Assembly (NCBI GenBank): GCA_905331475.1
Contig: CAJNYU010001520.1
Span: 157,974 to 221,973, forward strand
Length of the DNA: 64,000 nucleotides
Origin: Rotaria socialis
Taxonomy: Eukaryota; Rotifera; Eurotatoria; Philodinida; Philodinidae
Direction: 5' to 3'
Shown here: piece after piece, positions 12,363-24,301 of the stretch
Numbering within the stretch: position 1 is the stretch's first letter
Layout of the letters: each line of letters opens with the position of its first letter
Position numbers and translations under genes: made by a program
Notes under the pieces: generated by a model
Seen by the model: only the letters and a program-made list of their open reading frames with translations
The model's database searches: none
What the model was told of the DNA's origin: nothing

Positions 12363-14270
12363 GCATTCGCTTTGTTTTATTCGAATGATAATTTTTAATT
12401 AATTTTTCGCTTGTGATTCAATTTACTTTAATTCTACAATGAGCATGCACAAAAGTTCGCCGTCTGTTCTTATCCTTACATTTATTTTCTAGAGAACTGA
12501 AAACTATTTAGCGAAGGGCAACCGTCTGTCTCTTTCACCGATGTATCTTAATACATAAGTTTGAAAGTATGTATTATTTGATGTCGATATATATTTATAT
12601 ACAAAGTCGTACTAACAAGAAATCGTTCAACTAACAATGGAAAAATCCAGAACAAGAGTGTCTCTCGTTACCATGGATGTAAAACAAACCCAATAATTCA
12701 TTTTGATCTAATATACGATCAGTTGCATGGGTGGCGTTATCATTGGCTACACGGATTGTCTTTTGAGTGTGTGAGACATCATCCCTGCAAAAGTGAGAGT
12801 TAGCTAGAGAAAAAAATGAATCTAAATTCCTTGTCATCTTCGCCTTAAATTGAAGGAATCACAGCCAAAAGAAACTCTTTGCATTCTAATGTTCCATTTG
12901 TATTTTTATCAATAGAACAACAAATAGCTCAAGATATGCATAAGCATACGTGGAAAATTCCTTGATGAGTTGGCCATTATGACAGTTACGAATAAAGCCC
13001 TTGAACAATAAACATTTAGAGGGCAATTAATAGATCGAGTAATTGTCCGAAACTTCTAATCAACAAGAAAAAATAACGAGGTGATGCATCGACAGTAATT
13101 GATAGTGTTACCCTTCTCGGTAAACTTAGTTTTCTCTTTGAGTTCGTTAATTTCTATCAATCAGAACAACTAGATAAAATCGAATCTGCTTTCAAAGGTG
13201 ACAAGGCAATTAGGAACTAGTCGGTTTGCATGATTGATGGCGCTGTTTTTCGTTGATAATAAAGTACCAAAACAAAAAAGGAATTCTAAAAGAAAAATGA
13301 AGAAAAGTAAAGCGATGCAATAGATATAGTGTTTTTACTTTCGTTCAGTATCGATTGTAATATTATGAAATAAGAAGATGAAAGAGAAAGAAAAAGCTTG
13401 TTAGCGCAGCTGCTTTGTAGCTGAAATGTGGAACTCAAATATTTCACAAAAGAGAGCCCGTTATTTACTAGTAATTCTTTTTTCTAATAAAGTATGGTAT
13501 AAACTATACAACGCATGAAAAGCAACAATCAAGTATGATTTCGCTTATTGATGGTGGTCAATATCATCAAAGAAGTATCGAGAAGGTTTTTCAAATTGTT
13601 ATTTAATTCAACTAAATTCTTCTGGTTTCTAAAATGCGTATAATTAAACATAGGCGTCATTATTCTAGAGATAGAAATTGGCATAATGTTTCAGAAAGCA
13701 ACAGTTCTTTCTGAATGAAAGGAGCAAGAAAAGAAAATCTAGTAGATAAGTTCGATATTCCAGTTGTTTATTTAATCTGAATTCTTCTGAGAGATCAATT
13801 ATAAAATTGGATATCAACTAAATTCGAACATTTTTTCAAAAGAGTGGTGATCGACTAGTAGTGAAATGCAATGTATTTCTATGTTAACCACGCAGCATCA
13901 TAATAAAAATGGTAATGATCGCATTTTTAAACAAACGATATGAAAACACAATACATCAGCAAAAGTCATCATCTACACACGTAGCACTCGAGACTTCTTA
14001 TTCAGGCTAAATTTTGCTAATGAAGCATACTCTTAAGAACTTTCTCTACGAACATGATCTTGTCGTTCATCTGTAAAATGATTATTTCATTTCAAGTTCT
14101 CTAGCAATAATAATGGAAAATTGATGAAGTCAAAGATAACTTAGCATATTATAGTTGTTGGTTTAAGATAATCGATCGGCATGAAAGCAATCTTCTTCAT
14201 TTCGTATTTTTTTTCGAATAGAATTTTTAAAGTAGCGCTGTTTTTTGCGAGTCGCTATGCTATCATTCTT
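12363..14270. other. Intergenic, nothing recognised
   Basis: AT-rich, no coding exon chain and no RNA gene seen. A 68-codon minus-strand frame at 12631-12837 has no family signature. Confidence 0.4.
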
Positions 14271-14519
14271 CCCAGGTGAAAGAAAACGGCCCGTAAACGG
14301 CATAAAAACGATCTAAAACGTTAAAAAAAGGCGCCGTTTTCCGTCAGCTCGGAAAACGAAGAGAATAGCGTTAAAAGCGATGGCCGTTTTCTAGCAAAAA
14401 AAACGGCCCGTAAAACGAGCTGACGGATTACGGCGAAATAGGGTGAAAATTAATGTCGTTTTATGTCGTTTTATAGCCGTTTCCGATGGCCTTTCAGGCG
14501 GCAGGATGATCCTCCTGGG
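14271..14519. repeat. CCCAGG...CCTGGG palindromic element, ACGGC-type interior
   Basis: Starts CCCAGGTGA and ends CCTCCTGGG. The interior is made of degenerate, mutually palindromic words (AAAACGGCCCGTAAA, CGGCGCCGTTTTCCG, CCGTCAGCTCGG, AACGAGCTGACGG). Compared with the 62005-62311 copy the ends match but the internal word differs. About 250 bp, no coding capacity. Confidence 0.65.
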
Positions 14520-16386
14520 TTCTCATTTTTCATTTTTTTACTCAGTTTCTTTTCCAATACGAATCTATCATCATCATCATTATCATCGAATGAGTTACCA
14601 AACTTCGTCTGCTATACGTATGCGCTAAATCTGCAGCATTGATCAATGACCTATTAGATACTTCGATGAAGTTACGCACAAATCGATGCATTTTGTTCCA
14701 ATTAATAAGACTATACGAACATTTATATCACAGCTTTTTGACTTGTTGCTTTTTTACAGAATTAGTTTTTCAAATAGTAAAAATAATCTTTTTTTTTCCG
14801 CTCGTTTGTCTGTAATGGGGAGGGGGGGGGAGTCGCAATAACCTCACCTTAAAACTTTCACTGACAATTTTCTTCGAAAATATATGAATTCCACAAAAAA
14901 AAACATTTTTGTTAATTCAATCGGAGACGCCATAATGCAAGCAAAATTTTTATAGTCGAATCTCATCGGCTTTTCCCTTCTCTTCCTATTTGCTTTTCAT
15001 TGACTTTGTGGGGAATCTTTTGGACTTTTCATGCTATCGGCGCAACCGTTGATAACCAAAGATTCTACTTCAACAGATTTCTTCTCGAATATTCAGTTTG
15101 GTTATTTCTTGCACTTCCTTAGTAGTAATACCACGATTTATCACAGCTGCCATCTAATCACTCTAGAACGTAGCCAATATTACTGTTTCTGAGTTTATTG
15201 GCATGTATACTAATTTGCTGAGGTTTTAATGAAATTGACTATGTAAACAAAAAAAGCAGAGCGCCAGTGTAACGGTTAGAGTTTTCTATTTAACATTGTT
15301 ATGATGATGCTAAATCAGACATATGAGTCCCATATGTTAGTCCCTGAATACATGCACTGGCAAGAGATCAATAATATCTGCCCAACGGAACAATTTAATC
15401 TTTGCTAATTCATCGAAAACTATAAAATATACATATCGATCGAATGCCGATGAACAGCAGTACAACATAAAATTCTTTTAAGCCACTGTGTTTCATTTTG
15501 GTCTTCCTCGATTCCAAGCCAATGTAGTCTTTTTGGTATTTCTAGAGAATTCATCGATGAAACTAAAGTTATTTGCAGAACATGAAAACAATAAAAAAAC
15601 ATCTGCTAAATATAATGTGAATTATGTCAACAAGCATTGAATAATACAGTTTAAAAGGATAAAATTCACTACGAGTGTTTCTTGGTTTATCTATTGACAT
15701 GAGCTTTTTTGTTTTTATTTCGCCATATCTGTCACCACCGGGACGTCGATTAATTAAATCAATTAAGCTGCCACACACTCATCCGTTCTTCTTCGTCGTC
15801 TCAATCCAATGTTTTATTTTCTGTTGCCAGAGTTTAGAGATGATGTTGTTTTTTCTTCTTCTTTGCTATCACAAGCAACTAACATTGTTTTGTCTTTGTG
15901 CTGATGGTAACCAATTACTGTTAGAAGCAAACTATGTAGACATACAATTATATCAGCGTTAGAAACGATACTTATCTTTCGTTGACATGACCGATTCAAA
16001 GTTATTTGTTTTATGGCTAATGTTGATTTTGGATTTAGTCAATTACTTAACTTTTGTATCTCCGAGCTTTCCTAATTTTGGATAATAATAAATATTTCAA
16101 TATGTAAACATATCGTTATGTTTTTTTCTTCTTTTTGCAGTCTATTATTATCGGTGGACATCCTTGATTGCTACGTAAACATCTATGTTCTTACGAAGAA
16201 GAAGAAGAAGAGTGTCAAATGACTTGGAAAACATTCGAAAAAACAGATGTTTTCTGAAAGGAAAAAGCAAATAACGTTATTATGTTGCATTAGGTAAGCA
16301 ATGATGTCCTTTGTTTGATTATTTGTTCTTGACTATTTATAGATCTATATGAACGCTTGATATTAAATTCTGCTCTAGAGCAATAA
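14520..16386. other. Intergenic, nothing firm
   Basis: A pyrimidine tract with TTTTTGCAG near 16130-16140 could be a splice acceptor of an unrecognised 5' exon of the following gene. Otherwise AT-rich with no support for genes. Confidence 0.35.
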
Positions 16387-17520
16387 ATGCTTTGTGTTGT
16401 TTTTCTTCTTATAAAATTCTTTATAACCGACCAAAAATCCTCGAATGATCCGCCATATGTTGCTGAATATTTTCATCTTGTATCAACTATTGATAAACCA
16501 ATACATTTAAAAAAATACTATGGCATGCATGAATCATCTATTGATTTTTATCCAGGTACAATGAATATTATTTTAAGTGTACCACACGATGGTAATATTC
16601 CATCGAATCTACCGCGAAGACCAACATCTGCGTGTAGAAAATTAAATAGTACAAATCGAAAATGTTACTATCAAAATCCATGTGTATCTCCATTATTTAA
16701 AACTGATACAAAAAATTGTCGTATACATCATGGTCGTGATCAAAATACGCGTCTTCTTGCTTTAGCACTACGTTATGAATTAAATCAATTATTTAGCTTA
16801 AAACCTTTTGTTATTATTAATAGACTAGAAAGAACTAAAGTTGATATGAATCGCTTCATTGACGAAGGAACATTTGGTGCATCGAATACTATGCACGCAT
16901 GGATGAGATATCATTTCTATTTGAGACATGCAAGAGAACTTATTATGGGCCATAAGGATAACTATCGAGAAAAAGGATTATTATTCGATATACATTCACA
17001 AGATCATGAGCATGGTTGGGTTGAATTAGGCTATATGCTAACGAGTCGTCAATTATCGACAAATAATTATTCACTAAAAAGTTCGTCATTAGCATCATAC
17101 TTAGGAACACGATTCAACCCCATCGAACTCATAAGCGGAAATAAATCTCTTGGATATTTTATCACCAAATATAAATATTCATCAACACCAAGTCCAACAT
17201 TTCCATTTCCGCCCGATCATTCCTATTTTGAGTGGGGTTATACAATCGAAGAATACGGCCGATATAATAATTTTAGTGCAATAATGATTGAATCACCGTC
17301 GAAAGAACTTGTTAATCGAACGAAATTATATGATTATGCGAGAACATTAGCGATTGCTTTACATGATTATCTGATTGAAATTGAACTCTTAGAATCTCTA
17401 ATTACACATGAAAATATTAATCAAACTCTGATCAATAAACAATGCAATATTAGTAAAAAATTAAATGTTCAGATAAGGGTTTTTATGCTCCTGTTCATAC
17501 ATGTTCTTAATCTTATTTGA
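16387..17520 (+). CDS. N-formylglutamate-amidohydrolase-like secreted or membrane protein
   Basis: A single open frame of 377 aa. The first ~13 residues (MLCVVFLLIKFFI) are a short hydrophobic segment that may be a signal or anchor. Motifs in order: SVPHDGN (~65-70), HHGRDQNTRLLALALRYEL (~114-132), INRLERTKVDMNRF (~144-157), YHFYLRHARELI (~175-186) and FDIHSQDHEHGWVELGYML (~200-218). This series of His/Asp/Arg motifs (VPHDG, R-x-x-x-D-x-NR, Y-H-x-x-L, D-x-HS) recalls the N-formylglutamate amidohydrolase (FGase) fold, a zinc hydrolase. In bacteria that enzyme acts in histidine degradation; extracellular animal relatives are poorly characterised, so the substrate is unknown. Several NxS/T sites fit secretion. 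The C-terminus (IRVFMLLFIHVLNLI) is hydrophobic and could be a lipid-anchor signal. It converges with the neuropeptide gene, 56 bp apart. An extra 5' exon is possible. Confidence 0.6.
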   Translation: MLCVVFLLIKFFITDQKSSNDPPYVAEYFHLVSTIDKPIHLKKYYGMHESSIDFYPGTMNIILSVPHDGNIPSNLPRRPTSACRKLNSTNRKCYYQNPCVSPLFKTDTKNCRIHHGRDQNTRLLALALRYELNQLFSLKPFVIINRLERTKVDMNRFIDEGTFGASNTMHAWMRYHFYLRHARELIMGHKDNYREKGLLFDIHSQDHEHGWVELGYMLTSRQLSTNNYSLKSSSLASYLGTRFNPIELISGNKSLGYFITKYKYSSTPSPTFPFPPDHSYFEWGYTIEEYGRYNNFSAIMIESPSKELVNRTKLYDYARTLAIALHDYLIEIELLESLITHENINQTLINKQCNISKKLNVQIRVFMLLFIHVLNLI

Positions 17521-17576
17521 ACAGAAAAACACACTCTATTTTTAATTCAAATAAACAAAAAATATTCAAAAAAATC

Positions 17577-18026
17577 TTATTCTAACTGGAGCAATTGACG
17601 TAATCGCTGTTGAAATAAAAACTGCTAAAAAATAGATAGAGAATAAGTGAAATTTCTATGAAAAAATATTTTTTCGACTTACCGATCGGAGTTTTTTTAG
17701 AAAATTGTGCATGGGATTTTTATTAGATGTACTCGGTATCTCTATACCATCGCCATTTGTGTCAGTATTGGTATGAACAACATCTGGAACTAATCTATCT
17801 CTTAACAGTTCACGCTTACCCCAATTGCCTAAACGAAATAATGTTTTCAAACATTTCAATAGTCAATTCAAAAAAGCTTTATACCTCCAAAACATGAGTG
17901 GCCAAAATCTCCACAAAGACTACTTAGAGCAATTGATTGAACAGATCTTGTTGATTGCAATACAAGTAAAATAATAAGAAAATACGAGAGACAAAGAGGC
18001 ATTAAAACAATGGATTGTCGATTCAT
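17577..18026 (-). CDS. Neuropeptide precursor, CCHamide/GGNG-like, amidated cyclic peptide
   Basis: Three minus-strand exons, 18026-17885, 17828-17683 and 17624-17577, join in phase (1, 0) to 111 aa. Residues 1-31 are a signal peptide with a long hydrophobic core (LSYFLIILLVLQ). The peptide CGDFGHSCFGGNW (38-50) follows at once, then GKR (51-53), an amidation glycine plus dibasic cleavage site. Exon 1 stops inside the peptide, at G48. C-x2-(F/Y)-GH-x-C with six residues between the cysteines is the CCHamide pattern. The GGNW-amide end recalls the lophotrochozoan GGNG/excitatory peptides. The remaining ~58 residues are an acidic spacer and a basic, Gln/Leu-rich tail ending LLQLE. Expected role: a secreted signalling peptide, disulfide-closed and C-terminally amidated, acting on a GPCR. 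The family is judged from pattern, not alignment. Confidence 0.85.
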
Positions 18027-19013
18027 GATCAATATGGAAAGTAAAGCTTATATGGAAGTAATAATCTAGAATGAAAGAAAAGAAGAAGAAAACTGAAAAA
18101 TATATATGCTATTGCTAGCATGATTTTAATCACCGTCTGAATAAAGTATAAGTCATTTCTTATTCATAAGCAATAGAAAAATTGCATACGAGCGCACTTC
18201 ATTCTCTAGAGAGAAGAAAATTTATAAATTAACAAAAGTATACAATACTGATTCTAAGTAAACTTTTTGTATAACGTATTTCATAAACTAACAGACAAAG
18301 TGGGGGAGTGCGCGTGTGAGAGAGAGAAAGGACGATATATGTTTTTTCCATAAACAAAAAAAGGAAATTAGAAGAAGTATTCTCGTAATACTACTACACT
18401 TACGTAGCTACTGTTCAAATGTTTAAATCTGCAGATATAAAATTTCTTATGTAATGTATTATGTGATTAAGAAAATGAATGTATTTTCAATGAATAGAAA
18501 ATATCAACACTTATTAGTTTTGTATTCTCTTGTGTAACTGAACTAATGAAAAGAGAGAAAAATACGACAATTGTTTTCTATACTTGAGCAAATCGAATTG
18601 TATTTTTAATTGGGGGATTGAAAGAAAACAACAGTAAACTTTAAACATACGCAATCAATAATTGATCATCCAAATCTACTAATGAATGTGAGTAATGGAA
18701 CATTTATGATAAATAAATAAATAGAGAATGCATATAATATCAATGCAATATAAAATATAGAGAGTAGCAACAAAAACGGATCTGTTTGGCTTCAAAATAT
18801 GACCTTAGAAAATTAATTATAATTTCATTGAAAAGTCAAACTCCATTCAAAACTACTGATCCGTATGAAGTCAAATTCGACCAGGGGAGGTTTCTCGATT
18901 TTCTCCCTAGAGGTCATATACTTAACAGAAAACAAAAATAAAATAAAATTTATGATTAGGAATATGTCACTCCCTCAGTACCTTTTTCTTTTTGGCTCAG
19001 TCGAGTTACTCGT

Positions 19014-19044
<31 letters not shown>

Positions 19045-20830
19045 CCCTCTCTCCCTCCCTCCACTCTATCTCCCCCCTCTCTCTCGTTGATGGAAAATAA
19101 ACGACTATATCAGCATGGATTAATTAGTGCTCGTTGAGTAGCGTCATCTACAGGATACTTTCAATCCTATATCAAAAAAGTATTGATTCAAATTGATAAA
19201 ACCAATTTTGAAACAGAAAATTTTGAAAAAAATTTCTTTTATAACTTCAATGATGATCGTAACGAACCAATAGATGTTCCTAAAAAACTACAGAACCAAA
19301 GAAAGAAAAACAGGCGTAACTGAGGTAGATTCTTTGTATTATTGCAATCATTATTTCTCATATTATATTGTTTTCTTTGATGTTCTTTGTTTCGTCTATA
19401 AAGATATTCATCAGTGATAGACCTTGGAAAAATATGTGCATTATAAGATAATCATAATCATATTAACTTTCTATTATTGCGACGTGCACTTGCATTTTAT
19501 TTTATTTTACTTGCTATTTCGCAAGTGATCTGATCATAGTTTACATAGGTAGATCATAAGCTCTAATGATTTTGTTCTTTTCTCTCATAACGACCGCTTG
19601 TGTTCTCTTTTCGTCATGTCAATCTGTTTGATTTATAACCCTGGTTTTTTTAATAAGTGATAATAGAGAGAGAGCGCACAAGAAGAAAACAACGGATAAC
19701 ATGTCTATAAAATACAAATTATGTCGATGAATAGAGAACATTACTAAATGTATCACTAAATTTGTTCGCAATATTCTTTCAATATACTCTCTTTTAGTTT
19801 TCATTTTTGCTCCGTTTTGTTTTTTGTCTTATATAGTAAGAGTAGTAGTTGTTTGTGCGTGTTGTGTGATAATACCATCGTATCTTTTTTTTTAACTTCT
19901 ACACTACGAAAAACATTAAGAGAGAAGAACAAGACAGAGTACTGCCATTGCGAAGTGTAAGACCGCTCCTCTGGCCCAGAGTTACAAGAGAGGAAAAAGA
20001 AACAGCATGAAAAGAGAAGAAAAAAAAAGAACAGCATAAAGAACATACAAACGAAAGGTAACTGACAGACATATTACAACAAAATTCATCGATATTCACT
20101 TTTTCTAACTCTCTTTCAAGGTTTTCTACGGCAATGACAACGTTATCGGTACTTCTTACGCTCAGTATCGTTTCCACTGCGCTATTGTATATTTTTTCTT
20201 CTTCTATTGATATCTAGAAAATGCGTTTTGACAAGAATAGAAAAATAAACGATAAACTTAAAAAAATAACCGTTTGAGTCTATTGCACGAATATATAAGC
20301 ATCATCAAAAATGTATCTTCATTTGCTTCTTTCTTCTTTTTTTAATGTCAATACGAATTCCACGTACACCAGTCAGTTTCAGGTGTGAACGAATGCCAGT
20401 ATGAGCTAAGTGTACTCTGTTGGATGATAGGCGTCTCTCAGCAACCAGTTTTGTAACAATACACTATAGCGAATAAAAGTAATTCGTTCTTGTTTTTTAC
20501 GCAAATAAATATTTCTTCTCATTCTGTGCTCTACTTTTTCTTTTCAGACCAAAGTCCGACCGCCGAAATAAAACGGTGGAATCAGTACTTTTGTCATTTC
20601 TTTTCTGTCTCGATCCAATTTAATATAATCACTGCTTTTTTGTGTTTTTTTTTTGTCGATTTTACAGAGCACAATGTGCGTTTCATCAAAAACGATCTCT
20701 TGTACGACGTCATCACCTGGTATATAGCGAATAAAAAACATTTTACGAATTCATTTTTACGTTGTGAAATTTATATTTTCGTCTCCTTCGTCTGTCAGCC
20801 TCATCAACAGCAACGTCAAGAAACACTACA
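18027..20830. other. Intergenic; upstream regions of two divergent genes
   Basis: Separates the neuropeptide gene (minus) from PEDS1 (plus). Holds a CT-rich microsatellite at 19018-19085 and purine/pyrimidine-skewed tracts at 19.8-20.1 kb. Short open frames there are low-complexity and I do not call them genes. Confidence 0.4.
19018..19085. repeat. (CT)n microsatellite, imperfect
   Basis: An unbroken CT run followed by CCCTCT/CCTCC variants, about 68 bp. Confidence 0.9.
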
Positions 20831-22746
20831 ATGTCGAACAATATGGAAGAAGAATTTTCAAATGAGGACATTCTTGTTGATAAAAACTCTATGCCTGAAG
20901 ATGATCCTAACGGTAATACTTTACATGATGCTCACGATATACGCTGGGGACCGCAACATGCCGGTGCCAAATTACTCGCTAGCCAATATACAAAAGGTAA
21001 GTGACAGTAAAAAGGAGCTCTACAGCGTATTTTACGATAATATGACCTTGAATAAAAAGAAGCACTACAAACATGTAGCGTTGGCAACCATATATACTAT
21101 TTTTCAGTATTTCTTTCTAGACTAAATCATTGACATATTCCATATGGTTAATTGTTAGCGATTCAACAGATTTAAATACGTTTATTTTCAGTCTTAGCAA
21201 CAATAAATAGTTGGACACCTGAGAAAGAAACTATTTTGCTTTGGTTTTGTTGAATTATTTCTTAAAGACTTTGCGAGATTCTTAAAATAACATTCAAAAT
21301 ATTTTTATTTTTTTGCGCAAAAAAATAAAAATATTTATTCGAGCTATAATCAAATTTGCACTAGAAAGAAAAGCGACGGAAGGTATTGATTACCCGTTAA
21401 AAAATATGCTATAAAATTGTCTTAATTTTCTGCCAAGTATTCAATGTTGATGCACTTCAAAGTTTACTCGACTCCATCAAAGTACAACTAAAAATCATAA
21501 GCCGGAAAATTTTTCAGAAGTTTATTATTTTTTCTTATTGACGTTTTTCTGTAACAATGAGTATGATTAAAAGCAGCTCTATTGAGACAACGTTTGCTGG
21601 AGATAATTTCGCATTCTTTTATTTCTATCCATAGTTTGTTTACATTAGTACTCCTGATCGTTCTTATCTATATTGCCTACGGGTTTGTCTCAAAATTGGA
21701 AAAGAACTTCCGCTTTTTCTGATAAGAAAAGTAAAACACACGACAGCTTCCTGTTTAAAATTCCTACTTTTTTTCTATTTAGAAAAACGTATACAAGAAA
21801 TAATATGCATTATCTTATTCATTATATTAATGATTTATAATTTTCTCTTTATTTGTTATTATTTTGATGTGAGAAATTGGTATCTTATCATTCCCGCCGC
21901 TTGTATGTTAATGTTCTATGTAGTATCGTCATTTTAGCACATGTCTGTTTTTCTTCGTCGTTCTAATAGTGTCAGGAATTTTAACAGCTGATTTTGCATC
22001 AGGTATTGTTCATTGGGGTGCTGATACATGGGGTGCAGTTGATATGCCAATAATTGGTCGAAACTTTTTGCGACCATTTCGAGAACATCATATTGATCCA
22101 ACATCAATAACACGTCATGATTTTATTGAAACAAATGGTGACAATTTTGCAGTGACTATTCCCTATCTATTGTATATGGCTTATAAATTTACTTATTCTA
22201 ATGATATTGATATAAGACGCCTATATAATATTGAAGTCTACATGTTTCTTCTGGCTATTTTTGTCTCAATGACGAATCAAGTAGAAAAATTATTTAATTA
22301 TTTTTATCGTTTATTTTAATGAAGACATTTTAGTTTCATAAATGGTCCCATACTTATTTTGGTCTACCTTTTTACATATCTGTTCTACAACGTTATCATA
22401 TTATTCTACCTCGAAAACACCATCGAATACATCATGGTATAGATATCTTCCTTCTTTTTTTGTTAAAATTTTATTCTTATTCTTGTTCTTCTTCTTTTAG
22501 TTGTACCTCATGATACCTATTTTTGTAGTGAGTATTTGTCTTTTTCGTTCCGTATAGGGCAAAAATAAAATTGATGTAACTATTTTGTCTTTTTCCATAG
22601 TTACAACTGGTTGGCTGAATAGACCACTTGAAGCCATACAATTTTGGTCACGACTTGAGCTACTTATTGAGAAATACTCGGGAGCGAAACCTCGTTCCGA
22701 TGATTTTGCTTGGGCGCAAAAAACGGAAAAAGTTCATTTTGAATAG
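20831..22746 (+). CDS. Plasmanylethanolamine desaturase (PEDS1/TMEM189, Kua family)
   Basis: Exons 20831-20996, 21783-21902, 21970-22280, 22334-22436, 22501-22527 and 22601-22746 close in phase to 290 aa. The N-terminal part has [18 protein letters not shown], followed by hydrophobic segments in exon 2. HWGADTWG (110-117), FREHHIDP and TRHDF (132-147), KWSHTYFG (202-209) and [13 protein letters not shown] (221-233) carry the histidine cluster that binds the di-iron centre of this integral ER-membrane desaturase family. The C-terminal part has ITTGWLN and the charged end. Known reaction of the family: introduces the vinyl-ether double bond that makes plasmalogens from plasmanylethanolamine. 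Length is close to the animal homologues. Exon 5 is a 27-nt microexon; exon 2 uses the GTATGT donor after PAA, which alone keeps frame into LSGILTADF. Confidence 0.93.
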
Positions 22747-22915
22747 CAAATTTTTTATCGCTTTTTTTATGGTTTAAAATCAAGTGCGATTATCGTATTC
22801 TTTTTTGTTTTCCTTTTCTTACAGATTTCTCATTCTATTTTTTCTTCTACTGCGTTTGCATTGAGAGTTTTTCATTTTCAAAAGCTTTTCTTCTTTATCT
22901 TCTCCTAAAATCATC
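22747..22915. other. 3' flank of PEDS1 up to the assembly gap
   Basis: T-rich sequence. Includes one arm (about 22827-22860, TTTCTCATTCTATTTTTTCT onward) of an inverted repeat that reappears on the far side of the gap. Confidence 0.6.
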
Positions 22916-23379
22916 NNNNNNNNNNNNNNNNNNNNNNNNNNNNNNNNNNNNNNNNNNNNNNNNNNNNNNNNNNNNNNNNNNNNNNNNNNNNNNNNNNNNN
23001 NNNNNNNNNNNNNNNNNNNNNNNNNNNNNNNNNNNNNNNNNNNNNNNNNNNNNNNNNNNNNNNNNNNNNNNNNNNNNNNNNNNNNNNNNNNNNNNNNNNN
23101 NNNNNNNNNNNNNNNNNNNNNNNNNNNNNNNNNNNNNNNNNNNNNNNNNNNNNNNNNNNNNNNNNNNNNNNNNNNNNNNNNNNNNNNNNNNNNNNNNNNN
23201 NNNNNNNNNNNNNNNNNNNNNNNNNNNNNNNNNNNNNNNNNNNNNNNNNNNNNNNNNNNNNNNNNNNNNNNNNNNNNNNNNNNNNNNNNNNNNNNNNNNN
23301 NNNNNNNNNNNNNNNNNNNNNNNNNNNNNNNNNNNNNNNNNNNNNNNNNNNNNNNNNNNNNNNNNNNNNNNNNNNNNNN
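22916..23379. other. Assembly gap (464 N) between inverted arms
   Basis: A run of N. The 31 bp ending ...CTTCTACTGCGTT on the left (from about 22828) recur exactly inverted at 23380-23410 on the right, so the gap spans the centre of a palindrome or joins contig ends of opposite orientation. No gene can be read across it. Confidence 0.9.
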
Positions 23380-24301
23380 AACGCAGTAGAAGAAAAAATA
23401 GAATGAGAAATGATTTTAAAGAGCTCTTGCTTCAATTGATTGTCTATTTGGAGATCGCTTGATCTTGTTTCGACAACATCACCAATTAATAAAAATCAAT
23501 CGGTATTTATTTCCTACGATGCTTGACGGTCATGTTTGGATTTGTTTCAATAAATATAAAACATTCGTGTTTGATCTATTCGATCCATAGTAGAAGAAGA
23601 AAAATGTTATGACGCCATTGACGCTTTATTAAAAGTATTATTTTTTTCTTATAAAGATAACATGATGACGTCATGATATTTTTTTATCGTTACGGTCTGT
23701 TTCACTGCGTACATGGAAAATCTTTCTAGCATATGAGCAACACAAATGTAAGAGAGAATGACGTGAATGAATTTGAGAAAATAAGTGAAAATCGTTAAGT
23801 AAATTATCTTATAAAGATTTAATGGACGCATTAAAAGAATTGTTTTAAGTCGATTATGGAAATTATGTGCATGTACCGTTACGTTTATGTATGACATTGT
23901 ACTTTAGATTTTTAATTTATACATTTTAAAGTTGGAGAACTTTCATAAAATATTATGCTGACCTATTCATAAACATGAATTTAGAAGATAAAAGAATTAG
24001 GATTATATTTATACAGATAATAATCTTCCTAATGGATTTTAGTCATATAATAGCATAAATCTATGGAAAAGAAAGTTAATTGAATTACAACATAATATAA
24101 ATATTTAAAACTAAAAGAGTCTATGAAAATGTAGAATTGATTCTTTTGAAAAAAACTTCATGTTTTAAATTAAAAACAAAAATGCTGTTTATACTGAAAC
24201 TAGTATTTCGAATAAAATCACACACTGTGTGAGTGTGTCTGTACTTATGTATAATGATAGAAAAGCTATTTTCGAAAAACCTCAGTTAATTTTATATTAA
24301 T
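23380..24301. other. Intergenic; possible short minus-strand exon next to the gap
   Basis: On the minus strand 23380-23480 reads DVVETRSSDLQIDNQLKQ, then ELFKIISHSIFSSTAF, into the gap. The same last 11 residues are readable on the plus strand left of the gap after an acceptor-like TTTTCTTACAG. Too little to call a gene; the rest is AT-rich and empty. Confidence 0.3.

Noticed and set aside
15569-15999. Overlapping ~60-95 codon frames on both strands
   Set aside because: No family signature, no splice context and no compatible neighbouring exons.
22911-23435. A 174-codon minus-strand frame
   Set aside because: Almost all of it is unknown bases in the gap.
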